The position numbers and the translations under genes were made by a program. The notes under the pieces were generated by a model. The model did not search any database. It was not told the DNA's origin and saw only the letters and a program-made list of their open reading frames with translations. From NCBI RefSeq assembly GCF_046250175.1, contig NZ_CP176468.1: a stretch of DNA of 64,000 nucleotides. The stretch is one strand, 5' to 3'. This DNA is from Psychromonas sp030397575 (GTDB taxonomy: Bacteria; Pseudomonadota; Gammaproteobacteria; Enterobacterales; Psychromonadaceae). Of this stretch, positions 8,710 through 17,548 are shown piece after piece (the first letter of the stretch is position 1; each line of letters begins with the position of its first letter).

Positions 8710-9765
8710 TTAGTTTTGGTGAATTAACACACCTTCTTGCCATTGACGAGGTAGTTTGCGTGCAGATTTTTCCCATGCAGCAAAGTCTTTGATTGGATGA
8801 ACTGATTTGTACTGCTCATTTGGAATCAATTTCGCTTGGATTTCATCAGGTAATGTCACGCTAGTACGAATTGGACGAGCATAACCATCGGCTAAGTTAA
8901 TTTGACCAGCATCACTGAAGATATGTTCACGCGCTAATTTTGCAGCATTCGGGTTTTTAGCCCATTTATTGATAATAGTTGTGTAACCAGAGATAATTGA
9001 ACCGTCTTGTGGAATGCTTACTGTAAAGCGAGAGCGGTCAATTTGGTCACGGTAGTTAAGTGCATTAAAGTCCCATAAAATAGCCACTTCAATTTCACCT
9101 TTTTCCAAGTTGGCAACACTTGGGTTGGTATATGATAAACGCCCTTGTTTTGCTAGCTTGCCAAAGAATTCAATAGCAGGATCTAAGTTTCCTTCATCCC
9201 CACCATTTGCGATCGCAGCGGCTAACACTGCATTATTGGCTTGTGAAGCGACCCCGACATCACCGACAGTCACTTTATAAGAACCCGTTAATAAATCCGC
9301 CCATGTTTTGGGAGCATCTTTTACTAAGTTGTTATTAGAGATAAATGAGATAGTGCCAGTATAAGCTAATGCCCAATGGCCATCTTCATCTTTTGCCCAA
9401 TTTGGTACATCATCCCATGTGCTTGGTTTATATGGCTGAGTCACCCCTTTTTTCACTGCAACACGTGCAAATGCAAAACCAACATCACCGATATCAGCAG
9501 TTGCATTAGATTTTTCTGCATCGAATTTAGCAATTTCTTGTGCGGAGCTCATATCAGTATCTTGATGTTCGATACCATATTGTGTTTTTAAATCTGCCCA
9601 AGTGTCTTTCCAGTTTGCCCAGCTATCAGGCATACCGACGCTGTAAACTTGACCTTCCTTTTGAGCGGCTGCCACGAGAGAATCGATGTTAGCTGATTCA
9701 GCGGCATAAAGTGATTGTGATAAAGATAGTGCGATTAGTGTTGTTGTAACTTTAAATGTATTCAT
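8710..9765 (-). CDS. periplasmic substrate-binding protein of the ABC importer
   Basis: Type II periplasmic binding protein, first gene of the operon. Signal peptide MNTFKVTTTLIALSLSQSLYA, cleaved near AYAAE-like LYAAE. The mature part has the iron/spermidine/phosphonate-like fold pattern: AAQKEGQVYSVG at the start, then a DIGDVGFAF strand and a WDFNAL segment. 351 residues. AGGATGGAAG ribosome site before the ATG. The 12-bp operator shared with the regulator lies 15 bases upstream of the start. It is not a close match to Salmonella PhnS, so the ligand is open. Confidence 0.87.
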   Translation of the reverse strand: MNTFKVTTTLIALSLSQSLYAAESANIDSLVAAAQKEGQVYSVGMPDSWANWKDTWADLKTQYGIEHQDTDMSSAQEIAKFDAEKSNATADIGDVGFAFARVAVKKGVTQPYKPSTWDDVPNWAKDEDGHWALAYTGTISFISNNNLVKDAPKTWADLLTGSYKVTVGDVGVASQANNAVLAAAIANGGDEGNLDPAIEFFGKLAKQGRLSYTNPSVANLEKGEIEVAILWDFNALNYRDQIDRSRFTVSIPQDGSIISGYTTIINKWAKNPNAAKLAREHIFSDAGQINLADGYARPIRTSVTLPDEIQAKLIPNEQYKSVHPIKDFAAWEKSARKLPRQWQEGVLIHQN

Positions 9766-9780
9766 TTTACTTCCATCCTC

Positions 9781-9792
9781 TGGACTAGTTCA
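9781..9792. promoter_or_regulatory. GntR/UTRA operator candidate before the importer operon
   Basis: TGGACTAGTTCA, a near-palindrome (half-sites TGRAC-TAGTYCA with one mismatch pair), lies in the leader of the binding-protein gene. An identical copy lies before the divergent GntR gene. Occurrence of the same 12-mer at both ends of one intergenic region is strong evidence for a shared regulator site. Confidence 0.75.
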
Positions 9793-9952
9793 GTGAGTTC
9801 ATTTTTCATACTACAAGAGAAACATTACATTTTTTTTACAGTAAGTTAAAACTTTTTTTGCAATTTATTGTGAACTATTTTTGAAATTCACCCTTTAAAC
9901 ACCAAGTTTACTAATATTAATGTATAGTAAACAAACAAATAGCAAAACAAAC

Positions 9953-9964
9953 TGGACTAGTTCA
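9953..9964. promoter_or_regulatory. GntR/UTRA operator candidate before the regulator gene
   Basis: A second exact copy of TGGACTAGTTCA, ending 3 bases before the chosen regulator ATG (9968). Binding here would block transcription or initiation of the regulator itself, so autorepression is likely. The AT-rich 160 bases between the two operators must contain both promoters; I found no convincing -35/-10 pair. Confidence 0.75.
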
Positions 9965-9967
9965 ATT

Positions 9968-10684
9968 ATGAAAAAAAACGCTGACAATCCTAAAATGAAA
10001 GATGTTTTACGTGAACAAATTTTTGGTCGAGCGTTATTACCCCTGCAAAAATTACCTTCGGAACGCGAGTTAAGCGAACTATTTTCTACTACGCGGATCA
10101 GCGTTAAAGATGCATTAGGCGCATTAGAAACCGAAGGGCTTATTTATCGAGAAGATCGGAGAGGTTGGTTTGTTTCACCACCGCGTATTCGTTACAACCC
10201 ATTATCACGCTGCCACTTTAATCAAATGATCAATGAACAAGATCGTATTGCTGAAACACAATTAATTAATATCAGCACTATTATGGCACCTAGTGATTAC
10301 GCCAAAGTATTAGAATTAAAGGAATTAACTGAAATTCATGTGATAGAACGGTTACGTTATATCGATGGCAGAGTAGTGTTGTTTGTTGAGAACTGCTTAA
10401 TTAGCCATTTTTTCCCTGGAATCATTGAAGAAAACCTGACTCAATCATTAACCCAGTTATATCAAGATAAATACCAATTCACTACCAGTCGTTCACGTTT
10501 TGATGTTATTCCCGCGGCTGCGCCTGCCCATGTAGCAAAAGCTTTAAATATTAGCGCAGGGCAACAAGTGCTAAAAATATGCCGAGTAAATTATAATCAA
10601 CAGGGGAAAATCATCGACTGTGAGTTTGAATATTGGCGCCCCGATGCAGTAATGATCAGCATCGACAGCATAGAGCATAGTTAA
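9968..10684 (+). CDS. GntR-family (HutC/UTRA subfamily) transcriptional regulator of the importer operon
   Basis: N-terminal winged helix with LPSERELSELFSTTRISVKDAL (about 28-50) and EGLIYREDRRGWFVSPP wing, followed by a UTRA ligand-binding domain (about 85-238). This is the same architecture as PhnF/PhnR, TreR and HutC. 238 residues. The frame is open 16 codons upstream, but that stretch runs through the operator copy, and KMKDVLREQIF is the normal start of the DNA-binding domain, so I prefer the ATG at 9968. No Shine-Dalgarno sequence is visible before either start. Divergent from the importer operon; probably senses its substrate. Confidence 0.87.
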   Translation: MKKNADNPKMKDVLREQIFGRALLPLQKLPSERELSELFSTTRISVKDALGALETEGLIYREDRRGWFVSPPRIRYNPLSRCHFNQMINEQDRIAETQLINISTIMAPSDYAKVLELKELTEIHVIERLRYIDGRVVLFVENCLISHFFPGIIEENLTQSLTQLYQDKYQFTTSRSRFDVIPAAAPAHVAKALNISAGQQVLKICRVNYNQQGKIIDCEFEYWRPDAVMISIDSIEHS

Positions 10685-10703
10685 GCTCTGTTAACACAGA
10701 GCT
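10684..10703. other. short hairpin after the GntR gene
   Basis: AGCTCTGT pairs perfectly with ACAGAGCT around TAAC, starting at the last base of the stop codon. No T-run follows, so it is at best a weak terminator or an mRNA 3' end stabiliser. Confidence 0.4.
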
Positions 10704-10734
10704 AGGAAGGGAGTGTCAACAATAGAAAAAGCGA

Positions 10735-11757
10735 TTAAAACTTGACGATCTGCTTACCTGTAAAGCCGCCATTAAGCTGACGATGTAAGGCTTCTGTTAC
10801 TGATCTTTGATCAAATTCAACCTCAGAAATGTGCGGTAATTGAATCTTATTTTCTGCTAAATTTTCTAATAACAACTTACATAGAAAGCTCATTTTTTGT
10901 TGTGCGCATAGACTTTTAGCTAACCATGCTCCACCTAGTGAGACAATGCTAATAGTAGGGGCTTTTAAGAACATTAATCCATGGTCAAGCACTGGTAATG
11001 GCTTCAAACAGGCAATACGTCCACAAAACCGCATCAATTCAATATTACGATTTGTCGCGTCACCACCTACGGAATCCAATACCGCATCAAACCCTATTGG
11101 CCCAAGTTCTTTACAGATTTTTTCACGCAGTTTTTTATCTTGATAATCAAATACAAAGTCAGCGCCCAATTGCTTAACCAGCTTATGATTACATTTAGAA
11201 GCAGTTGTAAAAACATCTGCACCGCGTTGTTTAGCAAACTGAATGGCGAACTGGCCAATAGCGCCAGCCCCTGCTTCAATTAAGATGTTTTCACCTTCTT
11301 TTAAATGTAATTTATCTAAACAGATCAAAGCTAACATACCAGCACAAGGTAAGGTCGCTGCCTGCTGTGCTGAAATATTATCTGGCACAACTGAGACTGC
11401 ATAGTTAGGGACTTTAGCATATTCACTTAATACACCTTGTTGTGCAATATTGGCATGCCACATCACTCGCTCACCGACATTTGGATATATTCCTTTTGCC
11501 GCTTTCACTACCACACCAACCGCATCCAGCCCCAAAATATGTGGGTATTGCCATGGTGCAAAACCTTGTTTAGCAAACATCCCATCTATTTGATTTAGAC
11601 CTACGTATTCGATTTTTACTAAGATCTCGTCAGGTTCACATTGCGGAACGGGGAAGTTCATTTCTGATAACGTAAATAGATCACTTGCCTCATTTATCGC
11701 TAGAGCCTGCATTGTATTAGGAATAGTTTGTTGCGTTGATGTGTCGAAATTAGGCAT
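10735..11757 (-). CDS. zinc-independent MDR oxidoreductase (quinone oxidoreductase-like)
   Basis: Medium-chain dehydrogenase/reductase of the zinc-free quinone-oxidoreductase type, using NAD(P)H. GroES-like N-terminal domain with EYVGLNQIDGMFAKQG and HILGLDAVGVV, then a Rossmann domain with ILIEAGAGAIGQFAIQFAKQRGA-type nucleotide binding; no structural-zinc cysteine cluster. 340 residues. AGAGG 5 bases before the ATG at 11757 fixes the start; a further upstream TTG would add only 7 residues. Stands alone between convergent and co-directional genes. Physiological substrate unknown. Confidence 0.85.
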   Translation of the reverse strand: MPNFDTSTQQTIPNTMQALAINEASDLFTLSEMNFPVPQCEPDEILVKIEYVGLNQIDGMFAKQGFAPWQYPHILGLDAVGVVVKAAKGIYPNVGERVMWHANIAQQGVLSEYAKVPNYAVSVVPDNISAQQAATLPCAGMLALICLDKLHLKEGENILIEAGAGAIGQFAIQFAKQRGADVFTTASKCNHKLVKQLGADFVFDYQDKKLREKICKELGPIGFDAVLDSVGGDATNRNIELMRFCGRIACLKPLPVLDHGLMFLKAPTISIVSLGGAWLAKSLCAQQKMSFLCKLLLENLAENKIQLPHISEVEFDQRSVTEALHRQLNGGFTGKQIVKF

Positions 11758-11883
11758 GTCTACCTCTAAGTATGACAACCATGTCTATGTGAATAATAAG
11801 AATATTGTACAGCTATTTTGATTGAATTCTCCCTCTGTGACGTTAGCAAGTTCACAGAAGGAGATATCAAGATAAGGAGTAGA

Positions 11884-14800
11884 TTATTTATCTAGGGACT
11901 CAACTTGCTTTACAGAGTCATTAGCCTCTTTTTTGGTTTTACTGACTAGCATATAAAACACTGGTGTTAGTAACAAACCAAATACGGTTACCCCAATCAT
12001 CCCAGAGAATACTGCATTCCCCATAGCGTGGCGCATTTCAGACCCCGCACCAGTCGCTAATACCAATGGGACAACCCCAGCGGTAAAGGCAATTGACGTC
12101 ATCAATATCGGACGTAAACGCATGCGACAAGCTGCTAAAATCGCTTCGATATGAGATAACCCATTATCATTTTGATCTTTTGCAAACTCGACCATTAGGA
12201 TGGCATTTTTAGACGCTAATGCCACTAAAACAATCAAGGCGATTTGGGTGAAAATATTATTGTCTGAACCCACTAACCACACACCTAACAAGGCAGAAAA
12301 AATAGTCATAGGCACAATCAATATAATCGCTAATGGTAAACGTAAGCTTTCATATTGCGCAGCTAACACCATGAAGACCAATAAGACCACCAGCGGGAAT
12401 ACATAGACCATGGTATTACCAGCAAGTACTTGCTGATAAGTTACTTCAGTCCATTCATATTCAATGCCTTTTGGTAACGTATCTGCTAATACTTTCTCAA
12501 TGGCAGCTTGCGCTTGGTCAGAACTATAACCTGGTGCAGGACTACCATTTAGCTCAGCACTTGGGTAACCGTTGTAATGCATGACGCGGTCAGGTCCAAT
12601 ACTCGGCACAACAGTTAACACAGAGCCCAGTGGCACCATTTGTCCTGTATTATTGCGTACTTGCAGGTTAAGAATCTGTTCAGGATCTTGACGATATTGA
12701 GCATCAGCCTGCGCATTCACTTGATAAGTTCGGCCAAATAGATTGAAGTCATTCACATACACAGAGCCTAAGTAGATCTGTAATGCGTTAAACACTTCAT
12801 CCAGTGGTATTCCTTGTATTAGTGCTTGCTCACGGTCAACGTTAATATCCATCTGTGGTACTTGAATACGGAAACTTGAGTAAAGCCCAACTAATGCAGG
12901 GTTTTTACGTGCTTCAGCAATCACCGCTTGTAAACTACCAAACAACGCATCAAAGCCTTGATTTGATCTATCTTCAATTTGTAGTTTAAAGCCGCCAGTT
13001 GTGCCTAAACCTTGAATTGGTGGAGGTGGGAAGACCCCTACAAAAGCTTCATCAATAGAGGCAAAACGTTGATTTAATTGTGCCGCGATTGCCATTGCTG
13101 ATTCACTTGGATCAGTACGTTTATCAAAGCCTTCCAGCGTTGTAAATACAATCCCGCTATTTGGACTGTTGGTAAAACCATTTACTGATAGACCAGGGAA
13201 AGCAACGGTATGTGCAACACCCGGCACTTCTAAGGCGATTTTTTGCATTTCCGATAATACATCTTGTGTACGATCTAAGCTCGCCGCATCTGGTAATTGG
13301 GCAATCGCAACTAAATATTGTTTGTCTTGCTGTGGGATAAATCCACCCGGCACTACATCAAATAATTTAACAGTGCCCCCAACTAACGCGACATAAGCAA
13401 CCATAACAATCACACTTAAACGGATCAGTTTTTTGACTATTTTTTCGTAACCAGTTGCGCCTTTATCAAAAATTCGATTAAACGGTTTAAACAGAAAACG
13501 TCCAAATAATTTATTTAACACACGAGTAAACCAGTCTGGCTTGCTATCGTGTGATTTCAGTAATAGTGCCGATAATGCTGGCGATAACGTTAATGAGTTA
13601 AAGGCTGAAATGATTGTTGAAATAGTGATCGTTAAAGCGAACTGTTTATAGAATTGTCCTGATAAACCGCTGATAAAAGCAGTTGGAATAAATACGGCAG
13701 ACAATACTAAAGCAATCGCAATAATCGGCCCTGTTACTTCACTCATAGCAACACGGGTTGCTTCAAGTGGAGATAAGCCTTTCTCGATATTTCTCTCTAC
13801 ATTCTCAACGACAACAATCGCATCATCGACAACAATACCAATGGCCAGTACAAGACCAAATAATGACAAGGTGTTAATCGACACGCCTAACCACTGCATA
13901 ACAGCAAAGGTACCAATTAAAGAAATAGGTACAGCGATTAATGGAATGATAGATGCACGCCATGTTTGTAGAAACACAATAACGACTAATACAACAAGTA
14001 CAATCGCTTCTAATAACGTACTAATAACTGCATCAATAGAGCCACGTACAAACACAGTTGGATCGTATACGATGTCGTATTCAACACCATTTGGAAAATC
14101 TTCAGACAAACGAGCCATGGTTTCACGTACTTGGTTCGATAACTCAATGGCATTTGAACCTGGACGTTGAAATACTGGCATTGCGAGTGCTGGTTGGTTG
14201 TCTAACTCTGCTCGTAAAGAGTAGCTATCTTGGCCTAATTCAACACGAGCAACATCTGATAAGCGTGTTAACTGACCTTCTTCACCAACTTTAATAACCA
14301 CTTCACGAAATTCATCAATATTATTTAAACGCCCTTTCACATTTAATAATATTTGGAACTGGCTATCTGTAGGGACTGGTTGCGCGCCTAAGCTACCTGC
14401 GGCAACCTGTTGATTCTGTGCACTTAATGCATTAACTACATCACTTGCAGTTAAGCTTCTTGCTGCTAATGCATCTGGATTCAACCACACACGCATAGCA
14501 TATTGACCACCACCAAATAAACGCACGTCACCTACCCCCGGTAAACGTGCAATTTCATCTTTAATATTAAGGTCAGCATAGTTCGATAAGTATGCGGTAT
14601 CTAATGTATTTTCTGGTGAATAAAGGTGCACAACCATTGTCAAATCTGGAGAAGATTTTTCAGCAACAACACCTAAACGTTGAACTTCTTCAGGTAAACG
14701 TGGCAAAGCACTATTCACACGGTTTTGAACTTGTACTTGTGCACGGTCTAAATCTGTACCCAAAGCAAAGGTCACTGTTAGTGTCATTGCACCATCACTG

Positions 14801-15054
14801 GTTGCCTGTGAGAACATGTACAACATATTCTCTGTACCATTGATTTCTTGCTCTAATGGCGTTGCCACGGTTTCAGCGATAACAGTAGGGTTTGCACCAG
14901 GATAACTTGCAGATACAACAACCGTTGGTGGTACAACTTCAGGATACTCACTCACTGGTAATTGGAATAATGAAATCCCACCAGCAATTAAAATAACTAG
15001 CGATAACATCGCCGCAAAGATAGGGCGCTGAATAAAGAAATGAGAAAACTTCAT
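11884..15054 (-). CDS. RND efflux pump inner-membrane transporter (HAE1, MexF/OqxB-like)
   Basis: Proton-driven multidrug exporter of the hydrophobe/amphiphile RND family, a trimer joining an adaptor and a TolC-like channel. 1056 residues with 12 predicted membrane segments in the usual 1+5/1+5 arrangement and two large periplasmic loops. Starts MKFSHFFIQRPIFAAMLSL. The proton-relay pair is visible in GIVVDDAIVVVENVERN of TM4, and the second half carries the LVALASKNAILMVEFAKD block of TM10. Its start overlaps the adaptor stop by one base (TAATG). No outer-membrane channel gene is attached, so it probably uses a TolC encoded elsewhere. Substrates cannot be inferred. Confidence 0.93.
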   Translation of the reverse strand: MKFSHFFIQRPIFAAMLSLVILIAGGISLFQLPVSEYPEVVPPTVVVSASYPGANPTVIAETVATPLEQEINGTENMLYMFSQATSDGAMTLTVTFALGTDLDRAQVQVQNRVNSALPRLPEEVQRLGVVAEKSSPDLTMVVHLYSPENTLDTAYLSNYADLNIKDEIARLPGVGDVRLFGGGQYAMRVWLNPDALAARSLTASDVVNALSAQNQQVAAGSLGAQPVPTDSQFQILLNVKGRLNNIDEFREVVIKVGEEGQLTRLSDVARVELGQDSYSLRAELDNQPALAMPVFQRPGSNAIELSNQVRETMARLSEDFPNGVEYDIVYDPTVFVRGSIDAVISTLLEAIVLVVLVVIVFLQTWRASIIPLIAVPISLIGTFAVMQWLGVSINTLSLFGLVLAIGIVVDDAIVVVENVERNIEKGLSPLEATRVAMSEVTGPIIAIALVLSAVFIPTAFISGLSGQFYKQFALTITISTIISAFNSLTLSPALSALLLKSHDSKPDWFTRVLNKLFGRFLFKPFNRIFDKGATGYEKIVKKLIRLSVIVMVAYVALVGGTVKLFDVVPGGFIPQQDKQYLVAIAQLPDAASLDRTQDVLSEMQKIALEVPGVAHTVAFPGLSVNGFTNSPNSGIVFTTLEGFDKRTDPSESAMAIAAQLNQRFASIDEAFVGVFPPPPIQGLGTTGGFKLQIEDRSNQGFDALFGSLQAVIAEARKNPALVGLYSSFRIQVPQMDINVDREQALIQGIPLDEVFNALQIYLGSVYVNDFNLFGRTYQVNAQADAQYRQDPEQILNLQVRNNTGQMVPLGSVLTVVPSIGPDRVMHYNGYPSAELNGSPAPGYSSDQAQAAIEKVLADTLPKGIEYEWTEVTYQQVLAGNTMVYVFPLVVLLVFMVLAAQYESLRLPLAIILIVPMTIFSALLGVWLVGSDNNIFTQIALIVLVALASKNAILMVEFAKDQNDNGLSHIEAILAACRMRLRPILMTSIAFTAGVVPLVLATGAGSEMRHAMGNAVFSGMIGVTVFGLLLTPVFYMLVSKTKKEANDSVKQVESLDK

Positions 15055-16229
15055 TACAGTTCCTTAGTACTTGCGGTCAAATGCTTAGTTGATGCAGACA
15101 GAGTAAAAGTCACATCCTTAGTATCGATGTTAACTAGGTTAGGATCAATTGGCATACCTGGCCCCACACGTGCAGGACCGTTAACAGCAATTTTATCGGT
15201 TGCCGTAAGGCCTGATGTGATCACGCGTAAATGGCCATAACGATCCCCCACTTCTACTAGTTTATATTGCAGTACGTTATCTTCACCTACCGTTAATACA
15301 AAACGGTTATTCAAATCAGTGCCAATCGCTCTATCTGGAATAACAATTTGGTCGGTAATATTGTTTGCAGCTAATCTGATACGTGCAAATGACCCCGCAC
15401 GTAAACTATCATCTTGTGCTTCAAATACAGCACGTACACGCAATGTACCCGTGGCTGCATTAATGCGGTTATCGATAAAATTGATATAACCAGAATATGG
15501 GAAGTCTTCTTGTCCAACTTTTTGCATCACTACTTTTTGTTGGCTTGCCGCAGTCACATCATTAAATGAACGATTCCAAGTACGCTCATCCACATCAAAG
15601 TAACCATACATGCTTTTATTAGAAACGATTGATGTTAAAACCGTTTGCCCAGCAAGAATATTATTACCTTTAGTCACGTTGGTACGTGAAATAATACCGT
15701 CGATAGGAGAACGAATAGTGGCAAAGTCTAAATCAAGCTGAGCAGCAACTAATTGTGCTTTTAATGCAGCCAGTTGCGCCTCCCCTTGTGTTAAAGCAGA
15801 TGCTCTTGATTCTGCTAATTCAGTGGAAATAGCTTTCTTTTCAATCAAACGTGATGCACGTTTTGCTTCACTACGCACTTGTTGTAATGATGCTTCAGAA
15901 CTCTGTACTTGTGCTTTTAAACCTGCAACCACTGCTGCAAATGGTCGAGCATCGATTTTAAACAACAGATCCCCTTGCTCAACATGGTCACCTTCATGAA
16001 AAGAAACTTGCTCTATCACACCAGATACACGTGGCATTAAAGAGACCTGTTCAGGTGCTTCTAAACGTGTCGTATAGGTGTGCCATTTTTGAACTGGTTT
16101 AACTAAGACTTCAGCTACATCAATTGGTTGTAAAGGTTGTTTAGTTGCGGCTTGACTAGGTGCTTCACCACAGCCAATGAGTGTAAGAGTTGTAACAGCG
16201 ATCATTGCTGTAATGAAATATTTGCGCAT
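15054..16229 (-). CDS. RND efflux periplasmic adaptor lipoprotein (MexE/OqxA-like)
   Basis: Membrane-fusion protein linking the RND transporter to the outer-membrane channel. Lipoprotein signal with lipobox LIGC, acylated Cys at residue 20. Then a barrel-sandwich segment (VSGVIEQVSFHEGDHVEQGDLLFKID), a long coiled-coil hairpin (about 100-165), the second lipoyl half (ATIRSPIDGIISRTNVTKG), and a beta-barrel. The frame is open 105 codons upstream through the divergent LysR gene; AAGGAG 7 bases before the ATG at 16229 and the lipobox fix the real start, giving 391 residues. First gene of the efflux operon. Confidence 0.92.
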   Translation of the reverse strand: MRKYFITAMIAVTTLTLIGCGEAPSQAATKQPLQPIDVAEVLVKPVQKWHTYTTRLEAPEQVSLMPRVSGVIEQVSFHEGDHVEQGDLLFKIDARPFAAVVAGLKAQVQSSEASLQQVRSEAKRASRLIEKKAISTELAESRASALTQGEAQLAALKAQLVAAQLDLDFATIRSPIDGIISRTNVTKGNNILAGQTVLTSIVSNKSMYGYFDVDERTWNRSFNDVTAASQQKVVMQKVGQEDFPYSGYINFIDNRINAATGTLRVRAVFEAQDDSLRAGSFARIRLAANNITDQIVIPDRAIGTDLNNRFVLTVGEDNVLQYKLVEVGDRYGHLRVITSGLTATDKIAVNGPARVGPGMPIDPNLVNIDTKDVTFTLSASTKHLTASTKEL

Positions 16230-16269
16230 AACGATGCTCCTTTTCTGATGGACGCATAATACGGAATAA

Positions 16270-16310
16270 ATTAGTGCACAAAAAGCATCGTTTTTTAAAT
16301 TCATTAGTGC
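16270..16310. promoter_or_regulatory. direct repeat ATTAGTGC in the LysR/efflux divergent region
   Basis: ATTAGTGC occurs at 16270-16277 and again at 16303-16310, exactly 33 bases (about three helical turns) apart in the 115-base gap. Spaced, same-face repeats between a LysR gene and its divergent target are typical of regulator binding sites. No further support. Confidence 0.35.
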
Positions 16311-16344
16311 CAAAATAGCAACAATAAACATGTAGGAGTTCAAA

Positions 16345-17289
16345 ATGGATATTACCAGTCGCCTTTTAATTTTTCTCGAAGTAGTAGAACAAGGATCGTT
16401 TGCCAAAGCAGCGGAAATCAGAAACATAGACCGCTCCGTAATATCCAAACAGATCAGTCGTTTAGAGGATGAATTAGGAGTACGTTTATTAAATCGTTCA
16501 ACCCGCTCTTTCTCGCTAACTGCAGCTGGAGCTGAAATGACCAAAAAAGCAGTAGAAATACGTGAACTATTAGGTGAAACACTACGTCTAGCTGAAAACT
16601 TTCACCAAGAGCCACGAGGCATCTTAAAAATTACTAGCTCATCTATTATTGGCAGACGTTATTTACAACCTGTTATTAATGACTTTCAAAAACGCTTTCC
16701 ACAGGTTGAAGTTGAATTACGTTTAGACGATCGCGTAGTGGATATTATTGCAGAAGGCTTTGATTTGGCCTTTCGTATCGGTAAACCTAAAGACTCTTCG
16801 CTAATTTCTCGTCCATTAGCACGTAATCGTTTACTTATTCTAGCTGCACCGGAGTTTATTCAGCATTATGGTAAACCAGAAAAAATTGAAGATTTGTTAC
16901 CTTTACCCGCAGCCAGCTTTGCGAATGCAACCATTCGTGTCAGAGATATTAAATATATTGATAAAGATGGACTTTCTAAGGAACAAAAAATTAACAGTAT
17001 TTTTCGTAGTAACGATCCTGAAACACTGTTGATGAAAGTATTATCGGGTAGTGCTTATTCAGTTACCCCTGCCTTTATGATCAATAATGAAATTAAGGAT
17101 GGCTTACTAGTGCCGTTATTACCTGATTTAATATTAGAAAACTATCACCCAATGTATGCTGTTTATCCCCATCGTGATTTACCCGTAAGAACACGTTTAT
17201 TCTTTGATGCCGTTCGTGAACACATTGGTAAAGAAGTACCAATTTGGGAACAATCGATTCCAAACTTTGAACAGTTATATCAACAGTAA
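16345..17289 (+). CDS. LysR-family regulator divergent from the RND pump
   Basis: LysR-type transcriptional regulator, 314 residues. N-terminal winged helix (FLEVVEQGSFAKAAEIRNIDRSVISKQISRLEDELGVRLLNRSTRSFSL region, about 9-58 in total) and a C-terminal periplasmic-binding-like effector domain (about 88-295). TAGGAG ribosome site before the ATG. Divergent placement from an RND operon, as for MexT-like regulators, suggests it controls the pump in response to a small ligand. Confidence 0.9.
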   Translation: MDITSRLLIFLEVVEQGSFAKAAEIRNIDRSVISKQISRLEDELGVRLLNRSTRSFSLTAAGAEMTKKAVEIRELLGETLRLAENFHQEPRGILKITSSSIIGRRYLQPVINDFQKRFPQVEVELRLDDRVVDIIAEGFDLAFRIGKPKDSSLISRPLARNRLLILAAPEFIQHYGKPEKIEDLLPLPAASFANATIRVRDIKYIDKDGLSKEQKINSIFRSNDPETLLMKVLSGSAYSVTPAFMINNEIKDGLLVPLLPDLILENYHPMYAVYPHRDLPVRTRLFFDAVREHIGKEVPIWEQSIPNFEQLYQQ

Positions 17290-17299
17290 CTCACTTTTA

Positions 17300-17339
17300 A
17301 CAACAATATCATTCCTAGGAATATGCATGATATTGTTGT
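17300..17339. other. 12-bp perfect hairpin after the LysR gene
   Basis: ACAACAATATCA (17300-17311) pairs exactly with TGATATTGTTGT (17328-17339) across a 16-base loop that itself contains ATTCCTAGGAAT. It lies 10 bases after the LysR stop. Without a T-tract it is not a classic terminator; it could be an mRNA 3' structure or a protein-binding palindrome. Confidence 0.4.
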
Positions 17340-17400
17340 CTTCATTTATATAAAAAACAATAATTTATATTGAACTTTTTTCATTTCAATTAAACCTGAT

Positions 17401-17429
17401 AACTATTACATCTGACCCTGTAAATAGTT
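17401..17429. promoter_or_regulatory. upstream activator site candidate for the sigma-54 promoter of the BON operon
   Basis: AACTATTACA and TGTAAATAGTT form an inverted repeat (one-base deletion in one arm) separated by 8 bases. It contains the word ACCCTGTAAA (17415-17424), which also appears upstream of the second sigma-54 promoter. It ends about 68 bases before the -24 element, the usual position for an enhancer-binding-protein site. Confidence 0.6.
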
Positions 17430-17496
17430 CATACCTAACCGCTTCAACAGTCCCATAAAAAAACAAAAAACCTTTAAAAACAACTAGATAAAAAAC

Positions 17497-17512
17497 TGGC
17501 ACAGTATTCGCT
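17497..17512 (+). promoter_or_regulatory. sigma-54 promoter of the BON/DUF1328/lipoprotein operon
   Basis: TGGCAC-AGTAT-TCGCT: perfect -24 hexamer and a -12 element one base from TTGCT, with GG and GC separated by exactly 10 bases. The predicted start near 17523 leaves a roughly 26-base leader holding AAAGGAG before the BON gene. Confidence 0.8.
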
Positions 17513-17548
17513 ATGTTATCAATACACATCAATTAAAGGAGACAAAAT

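Noticed and set aside
16230..16544. N-terminal extension of the RND adaptor by 105 codons
   Set aside because: It would run through the divergent LysR gene; lipobox and AAGGAG site mark the ATG at 16229.
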